Origin: Conidiobolus incongruus B7586
Lineage: Eukaryota > Entomophthoromycota > Entomophthoromycetes > Entomophthorales > Conidiobolaceae
NCBI GenBank assembly: GCA_000697335.1
Contig: JNEM01008441.1
Coordinates: 1-26,291 of the forward strand
Length of the DNA: 26,291 bases
Direction of reading: 5' to 3'
Positions 21,572 to 26,291 of this stretch are shown one piece after another. Below the pieces are notes generated by a model. The model had not been told where the DNA came from. It ran no database searches and worked only from the letters and a program-made list of their open reading frames with translations. A program made the translations under genes and the position numbers. Position 1 is the stretch's first letter, and every line of letters begins with the position of its first letter.

Positions 21572-22207
21572 ATATTGGAAATAAAGAATATAAAATCAAG
21601 GTCAAATGATAAATATATAAAATATCTAGATCATTGAAATTATTTGTTATTGAATATAATTAATCTTATCTAATCTAATGTATACTATGACATTTATAAA
21701 TAAACTCTGAATATTTGATTTGATATTTAAGAATATATTAAATTTCATATTTAGCTTGAATACTATGTATGATTTTAATTGGCTCCTTTAGCCAAAAGAT
21801 TGTTAGGTTGATCTTTAATTGTCTGATGCAATAGACTTGTAATCAGCCTAGTTGCTTTCCTAAATCCACAAATATAATACTTAGAACCAGTCTTAAAATA
21901 CAATCACAAATTTTGATAAATATTTATATTTCAAAATTGAGATATAATATATCATCTGTTCAATTATGTTAAACATGCCAATTTTTTAGAAAAATAAAGT
22001 TATTATGGATTAAATTATATTATTTTAATTCCTTGGAATTAAAACAATTAAAAAATTGAAATAGAATAGACAAAATACTATGAAACAAAATAATCAAAAA
22101 TAAAAGTCACTTATGTATGATTTTATAAAATATGAAATTTGGAATTGATGGAAAATCAACCTAAAAATCAATATAATTGGACTTAAATATATAATAAAAA
22201 CTAAATG
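21572..22207. other. AT-rich spacer with a small GC-richer patch
   Basis: Between the Harbinger relic and the tRNA. Mostly AT-rich without genes, except for the hairpin-rich patch around 21779-21851 listed separately. Confidence 0.5.
21779..21851 (+). ncRNA. Weak candidate structured RNA
   Basis: A GC-richer patch (about 37% at 21781-21840) with TTGGCT 21779-21784 paired to AGCCAA 21790-21795 across a 5-nt loop. A second stem, TAGGTTGAT 21804-21812 with ATCAGCCTA 21842-21850 (9 bp, one G-U), encloses GTCT/AGAC. It loosely resembles a tRNA on first sight but has no T-arm, no B box and no closing acceptor strand. The family is unknown and chance pairing is possible. Confidence 0.22.
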
Positions 22208-22211
22208 AAAA
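22208..22211 (-). terminator. RNA polymerase III terminator of the tRNA
   Basis: On the minus strand a run of four T lies 11 bases after the tRNA 3' end, with a five-T run at 22196-22200 as backup, as expected for Pol III. Confidence 0.6.
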
Positions 22212-22222
22212 TCAACCACTAC

Positions 22223-22295
22223 CACCCCTACTGGGGATCGAACCCAGAATCCCCGGATTAGAAGTCCGATGCCTTATCCATTGGGCCATAGGGGC
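22223..22295 (-). tRNA. tRNA-Arg (anticodon UCU)
   Basis: 73 nt, no intron, reads AGA codons. On the minus strand the acceptor GCCCCTA pairs with TAGGGGT (G-U at the first pair). The D arm is GCC...GGC with AATGGATAA in the loop. The anticodon arm is TCGGA-CTTCTAA-TCCGG with TCT in the middle. The T arm is CTGGG-TTCGATC-CCCAG, and the discriminator base is G. The internal A box (TGGCCCAATGG) and B box (GGTTCGATCCC) are intact. CCA is not encoded, as usual in eukaryotic nuclei. It is a working-looking gene. Confidence 0.96.
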
Positions 22296-22379
22296 TTAAT
22301 TGTCTTGTGACGGATCTGATCCTGTTTCTCCTACCATCTAGCCAATAGAATCATATCATGTGTATATGGCTGAATCTCA

Positions 22380-22612
22380 ATACTGGTATTACCATATAAA
22401 TACCATCTTTAGTACAATAATTAAGCCTTGGTTTGTTATTGTGTGCAATATCTACAATAAACCTTACTTATTTACCTTAATATATTTCTGTTTATTAGTA
22501 GTTCATCCACCAGTATACAGCACAGTTCTAGTTGTGCGGGTTATGGATTGGTGACAACTCCCTGTAGATCATGATTTCAGTGGTAATGCCACTGAGAACA
22601 CTGTGACATGTC
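22380..22612 (+). ncRNA. Candidate small structured RNA, possibly H/ACA-like
   Basis: A GC-richer patch upstream of the tRNA on the opposite strand. CACCA 22508-22512 pairs with TGGTG 22549-22553, then an internal loop, then GCACAG 22520-22525 with TTGTGC 22532-22537. This arrangement resembles the pocket hairpin of an H/ACA guide RNA. AGATCA (22566-22571) fits the H-box pattern ANANNA. A second hairpin TCAGTGG 22577-22583 with CCACTGA 22589-22595 follows, and ACA occurs shortly after. A further 7-bp hairpin TGGTATT/AATACCA lies at 22384-22405. The second hairpin lacks a convincing lower stem before ACA, so the H/ACA idea is tentative. No open frame explains the patch. Confidence 0.3.
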
Positions 22613-22943
22613 TGATATTCTATAATTTCTAAATTAAAAAGTTTTGTAATAAATTATCGTTTAAATATTAAATTATAAAGTATGAATATCAAAAAATTAT
22701 ATATATTTCAATAATCATTTTTCTATCTAATGCTACTTTTCAATCTTTACCTATTTTTTTATTCAATTCATTTAATTTTTCCTGTTGTTATTATTTTCTT
22801 TGGTTAATCTTTAGGGTTTTTTACATTACACTAATTTACACAATTTTCTATACTATAATTCCCATAATAGTTGCTATGAAATTGATTTACCCTTTATTTC
22901 AAATTAACCAAAAATTATAAATTTCAAAAAAAATATATCCAAT
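22613..22943. other. AT-rich upstream region of the SET gene
   Basis: About 330 bp with T- and C-rich stretches between 22740 and 22870, likely holding the promoter and 5' UTR of the SET-domain gene. No definite box is seen. Confidence 0.45.
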
Positions 22944-23591
22944 ATGAGCCAAAATCCAAAAATAAAAAACTGGCCAAATAATGTAGAATACACTAACAAA
23001 CTGCATTATTCACTACCGAATCTAATACGACTCATTCAGGAGCAAGTGGACAATGAAAAGGATAAGCTGCCAGTGATACACTTTCAAAATCAGGGATTTG
23101 TAAAAATTACGAGTTTGAAGGATAATATCAAGCATCCGGCATATCCTCATTTTGGACTGTTTGCTGCTAAGAAGATTCCTCCGTACACTTTAATATTACC
23201 GTATTTGGGCTTGGTCACACCTTCGAACGCTGCTGACCCGAATAGTGACTATTGTTTGGGTTATTATCATCACTATGCTATTGACGCTAACAAAATAGGT
23301 AATTTTAGTTTAATTTGATATCTACTTGTGTTATTAACTTATTGTTAAGGTAACGAAGCTAGATTCATCAACGACTATCGCAACATAAGCGATAAACCCA
23401 ACGTAGAATTTAAAGAATATATTGATAAAGGTAGTAGTCAACTGATGATGGGAGTATTTTCCACTTATAGAACTATTGAAAAGAATGAAGAACTATTAAT
23501 TAATTATGGTAAAGGATTTTGGAAATCGAGAGGCTTGTTGAATCATACCAATAATGACAAATATTATGAGGAGGAATTGGAGAAGTACTGA
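22944..23591 (+). CDS. Small SET-domain protein (putative lysine methyltransferase), two exons, 198 aa
   Basis: SET proteins move a methyl group from S-adenosylmethionine to lysine. Exon 1 is 22944-23298, the intron 23299-23349 (GTAATT...TTAAG, 51 nt) and exon 2 is 23350-23591, ending in TGA. The join restores GNEARFINDY across the splice. The SET core runs from about residue 64 (HPAYPHFGLFAAKKI), with PYLGLV (86-91), GNEARFINDYRN (119-130) and EELLINYGKGFW (165-176). Y171 is the expected catalytic tyrosine of the last block. The usual NHxxxPN motif is replaced by NDYRN...KPN. There is no pre-SET, post-SET, chromo or PHD domain, so substrate (histone or other) is open. The first 60 residues are not recognisable. 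Codon use is more AT-rich than in RanBP1 or DHCR7, suggesting lower expression. Confidence 0.87.
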
Positions 23592-23889
23592 ATTTTTGAG
23601 TGTGATATTTTTGTAAATAGTTAGGAATAAAAATTTTTGGATCGTATAAATGGTTGAGATTTATTAATATGAATTAATAATATCATTTTGTCTTTTATTA
23701 AATGCTTAAAGCATTCAGTAAAATATTCACAAGTATCATATATTGAATATGAATTTTGAAATAAACCATTTTGTTATTTGTATATTATTATTTTCATTTA
23801 TTTGTTCAATCTATTTGATATTATATGAAAGTGCCCATCATTAACACAAAGGATCTAAAAATTCAATAATCAATTATTTACATTAACAA

Positions 23890-24354
23890 TTATGTCTGAT
23901 GAATACCTACCACACCATTAGAATAGCTGGCTAAAGATGAATATTCTGTAGCATTTGCTACATCCAAAAATTAATAATGAATATCAGGATTATCATCATG
24001 TTATATAAGTTAGTGCTTCAACAGTTCTCTATTGCTTCAAGGGCACATTCTCTCTAAATTTAGATTTCAGCACTTCAATTAAAGTTTAAATCATATCGGT
24101 ATCGGTATAACCAGGGTCAATGCAGTTCACTCGAGTGTTTTTATGCCCCTCATTCTTTTGCTAGGAATTTCGTCAAACCTAATCAATATCTAATGAATCA
24201 GTTTATGTAGTACAATATATTATAATAAGTTATTACCAATAATACCAGCTTTCATAGAGGCATAAACTGCGTTTCTTGAAATAACATATATACCTTTTAT
24301 ATTCTATATATTGATAATATTTTTCTCTATTAATTGATTCAAATGAAATTTTGG

Positions 24355-24385
<31 letters not shown>

Positions 24386-24887
24386 AATTACCTATTGATA
24401 TATGTATCTTATTTTTCACAAAATTTTTAATCATATAGTTACATATATAAGTAGTTCCCAATAAATTTGTATTGACTATTACTTGAATATAGCTAATTAT
24501 TCGCATTGATAATAATTGACTTTCAACAATGTCCAATCTCTATTTAATAATTTCTACTAATTTTATATGTATATTTTGCTAGTTGAATTAATTAATATTT
24601 GAGCTATTAACTGATGTTCAAGTTATAAATTTTATAATTAATATTCAAACCAATAATCACCTGAATAATCTCTTTTCAACCATTGTTGAATCAGCAATAT
24701 TCAAATTAAAACTCAAACGAGGCTAATGTAATAACTCAGATAACTATTTGACTGCTTTGTGCATTTGATCACTTTTGAATAGTATTATACAACCCCTTAA
24801 ATTAGCTAAGGCTTTGCCAATTCCTAATCTTATTCCTTTGGAGCCTCTAGTTACTAGGCACAGTTTGTTGGTGAGTAGTTTGATCAT
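23890..24887 (-). pseudogene. Decayed short-chain dehydrogenase/reductase (SDR)
   Basis: Pieces of one SDR appear in order on the minus strand. The start ATG is at 24887. LTNKLCLVTRGSKGI is a worn TGxxxGxG cofactor loop with glycines changed to Arg. NLNIADSTMVEKRL follows, then VNSSNI where VNNAGI is expected, VNTNLLGTTYICNYMIKNF, NAVYASMKAG (catalytic YxxxK still present), LTKFLAKE, CIDPGYTDTDMI, KFRENVPLK and finally NATEYSSLASYSNGVVG, with TAA at 23890-23892. In-frame stops (TAG, TAA, TGA) and frame changes separate the pieces, and a (TA)14 run sits inside. Some gaps may be former introns. Which SDR it was (FabG/CBR4-like or another) cannot be told. The 65-codon frame at 24339-24536 is one fragment of it. 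Confidence 0.75.
24355..24382. repeat. (TA)n microsatellite
   Basis: An uninterrupted run of 14 TA units within the decayed SDR gene, between the fragment carrying NTNLLGTT and the one carrying YASMK. Confidence 0.95.
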
Positions 24888-24902
24888 TTTTCGGAGATTT
24901 TT

Positions 24903-25283
24903 AATTTAAATTGGAAGAGGAATTATACTGTCGCGAAACGAGAGGTCCGCTTGCCATCCAACTTAAACCATACATCATTATTCCGAGTATGATCCACTAA
25001 TAAGTACCATGCAGGATCCTTTTATGATGTGAAATTTTGGACAACAATTACAATCGGTTTTACGAAATATTGGCAAAGGACTGATAGCATTATAAAATTG
25101 CCATGGAGCACATATTTACTTTGGGATCATTTCGATCAGGGCCAAGCCCCACATCGTGATATTTTAATAAAATCCGTTAAAAGAATCACACTAGCCACAT
25201 TTGGCCCGTTTAATCGAATCTACTTGATATGTATGCAAGACTACCTTCCAGCAGACTTGCAATATATATGTGATTCTGCATAG
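24903..25283 (+). pseudogene. Unidentified coding remnant, possible broken gene or lost exon
   Basis: I do not recognise this. The plus strand holds 126 codons before TAG at 25281 with a single in-frame TGA (24990-24992), in sequence of clearly higher GC than its flanks. It includes EVRLPSNLNHTSLFRV before the stop, then YHAGSFYDVKFWTTITIGF and DHFDQGQAPHRDILIKS. Aromatic residues are frequent. The longest intact part is 25029-25283. The minus strand also yields protein-like text (DPAWYLLVDHTRNNDVWF) but with several stops, so plus is preferred without being certain. It starts beside the 5' end of the decayed SDR and may be part of the same worn gene region or a transposon piece. Confidence 0.35.
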
Positions 25284-25817
25284 TATAGTGATTAATTTGA
25301 TGAGGTGATTTTGGGTCTTTATTTGGTTTGATTTTTAAACGATCTTAATCAATGGGACTCAAATACATAATTAAAAAATTAAAATTTAAAAATTGCAGTT
25401 GGTTAAAAAAATTAACCACTTGAATACGTAATAAATTTTAAAAATAATTAAATCTTATATTATCAAGTCCTTACCATTTGGAAATTGTTGATGCTAATTA
25501 AACTATTTTAATATTTAATTTGAAAAATTAAATGGATATTTAATATTAATTCTTATAGATATTTTCTGTCTATTAGATATTCGAAGTATATTAAATACAA
25601 AATTGGTGAAATATACTTTTATCTTTGATGAAAATTAATAAATCCTTCTTTCCTTAATTATCAAGAGGAGACTATTAATAAATAATGAAGTATTAAATAA
25701 AAATAGTAAATAATTATTAAATTTATTCTGTAAAAATTCAATATACTAAATAATGAGCTTTAACATTAAGCTAAAATAATATTAATCAATCTCCAAGATA
25801 CTGGAATTTTAAAGCAA
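25284..25817. other. AT-rich spacer before the serine-synthesis gene
   Basis: About 530 bp of AT-rich sequence, the 3' flank of the minus-strand dehydrogenase gene. Nothing else is recognisable. Confidence 0.55.
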
Positions 25818-26291
25818 TTAGGTGATAATACGGGTTAAGATATTGTGTTCAGTCTCTTTGATAGAGTCGTGAATATTGATCAATTTGGGCGTTTCATCAG
25901 TGACTTTGAGATCGGCGAGAAGGTAGGCCAAATGTCCCTTGGATTCGACTGTTTGTTTTTCGACATTATAGTCGGATAAAATATTGTTAATTTGCTTCAA
26001 TACACCAGGAACGTTGTGATGCACGTAGAGTACACGGATCGTGCCAAGTTCGGATGGGAATCCGCGGAGCTCCACGTTGGGAAAGTTGACGGCTCCAGTA
26101 CTGGCGCCACGTTCCAAGAAGTTGAGGAGAGCGTTACCGACTTCTTGGCCGATCATATATTGAGCTTCTTCGGTTGAGCCTCCGATATGTGGTGTTAAAA
26201 TAGTGTTAGGACAGTTTTGAAGTTCTGTGACGAATGAATCACCGTTCTTACTGGGTTCTGAGGGGTAGACATCGACAGCAGCACCAGCCAA
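25818..26291 (-). CDS. SER3: D-3-phosphoglycerate dehydrogenase, C-terminal 157 residues (partial)
   Basis: This enzyme oxidises 3-phosphoglycerate to 3-phosphohydroxypyruvate with NAD+, the first step of serine synthesis, in the cytosol. Only the C-terminal part lies in the window; the N-terminus is beyond the right edge, so the first visible codon (TTG) is internal. Visible blocks are AGAAVDVYPSEP (end of the Rossmann-fold core), LTPHIGGSTEEAQ with the catalytic-type histidine, the linker GAVNFPNVEL, and a C-terminal ACT domain starting RVLYVHHNVPGVLKQIN, which in this family binds serine for feedback control. The layout matches yeast Ser3/Ser33 and E. coli SerA rather than the longer animal type. 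The stop is TAA at 25818-25820. High GC marks it as a real exon. Confidence 0.93.
   Translation of the reverse strand: MAGAAVDVYPSEPSKNGDSFVTELQNCPNTILTPHIGGSTEEAQYMIGQEVGNALLNFLERGASTGAVNFPNVELRGFPSELGTIRVLYVHHNVPGVLKQINNILSDYNVEKQTVESKGHLAYLLADLKVTDETPKLINIHDSIKETEHNILTRIIT

Noticed and set aside
21781-21851. tRNA with intron and an ochre-reading anticodon TTA
   Set aside because: An anticodon-like stem can be drawn, but there is no T arm or B box, the D loop lacks GG, and no acceptor 3' strand is present.
22360-22554. 64-codon plus-strand frame near the tRNA
   Set aside because: It overlaps the hairpin-rich patch, has no recognisable protein features and is short enough to arise by chance.
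24339-24536. 65-codon minus-strand frame as a small gene
   Set aside because: It reads as one fragment of the decayed SDR (NTNLLGTTYICNYM) and ends in codons of a TA microsatellite.

Overview
The window is about 26 kb of a very AT-rich eukaryotic nuclear genome. Hand counts give about 15% GC in a gene-free stretch (11761-11820) and about 43% in an exon (4141-4200). Coding sequences therefore stand out as GC islands. The best fit is an early-diverging fungus. The Ran-binding protein is of fungal type, confident introns are short (48-60 nt) with GTAAGT/GTAATT/GTAAAT donors and CTAAT-like branch sites, and serine synthesis uses the ACT-domain phosphoglycerate dehydrogenase. A 7-dehydrocholesterol reductase is also present; yeasts and moulds that make ergosterol lack it, while some lower fungi have it. 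The genus cannot be fixed from the sequence; an entomophthoralean or other zygomycete-grade fungus is only a guess. The genetic code is standard: intact genes end in TAA, TAG and TGA and write Gln as CAA/CAG.

Layout from left to right: a PARN-like poly(A) ribonuclease (minus, truncated by the left edge, with a possible spliced mitochondrial leader); an AT desert; DHCR7 (minus, two exons); a 3.5 kb desert; a small serine-rich hypothetical gene (minus); a desert holding a GC-rich island at 11855-12275 that looks like an unidentified structured RNA; RanBP1 (plus, two exons); a 1.3 kb mariner relic (15552-16860); a nucleotide-sugar transporter of the SLC35A type (minus, one exon); and a 2.55 kb PIF/Harbinger relic with terminal inverted repeats (19021-21569). 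The right end holds a small hairpin cluster, tRNA-Arg(UCU) (minus), a second GC-rich hairpin cluster, a small SET-domain gene (plus, two exons), a decayed short-chain dehydrogenase (minus), an unidentified coding remnant (plus), and the C-terminal half of D-3-phosphoglycerate dehydrogenase (minus, cut by the right edge).

The genes are unrelated housekeeping functions (mRNA decay, sterol synthesis, nuclear transport, Golgi nucleotide-sugar import, chromatin or protein methylation, serine synthesis) and form no operon or cluster. The most interesting points are the structured-RNA candidates, the possible mitochondrial PARN isoform, DHCR7 in a fungus-like genome, and a shared decay pattern in both transposons and the pseudogene, where in-frame stops fall largely at positions that would fit Gln (CAR to TAR).
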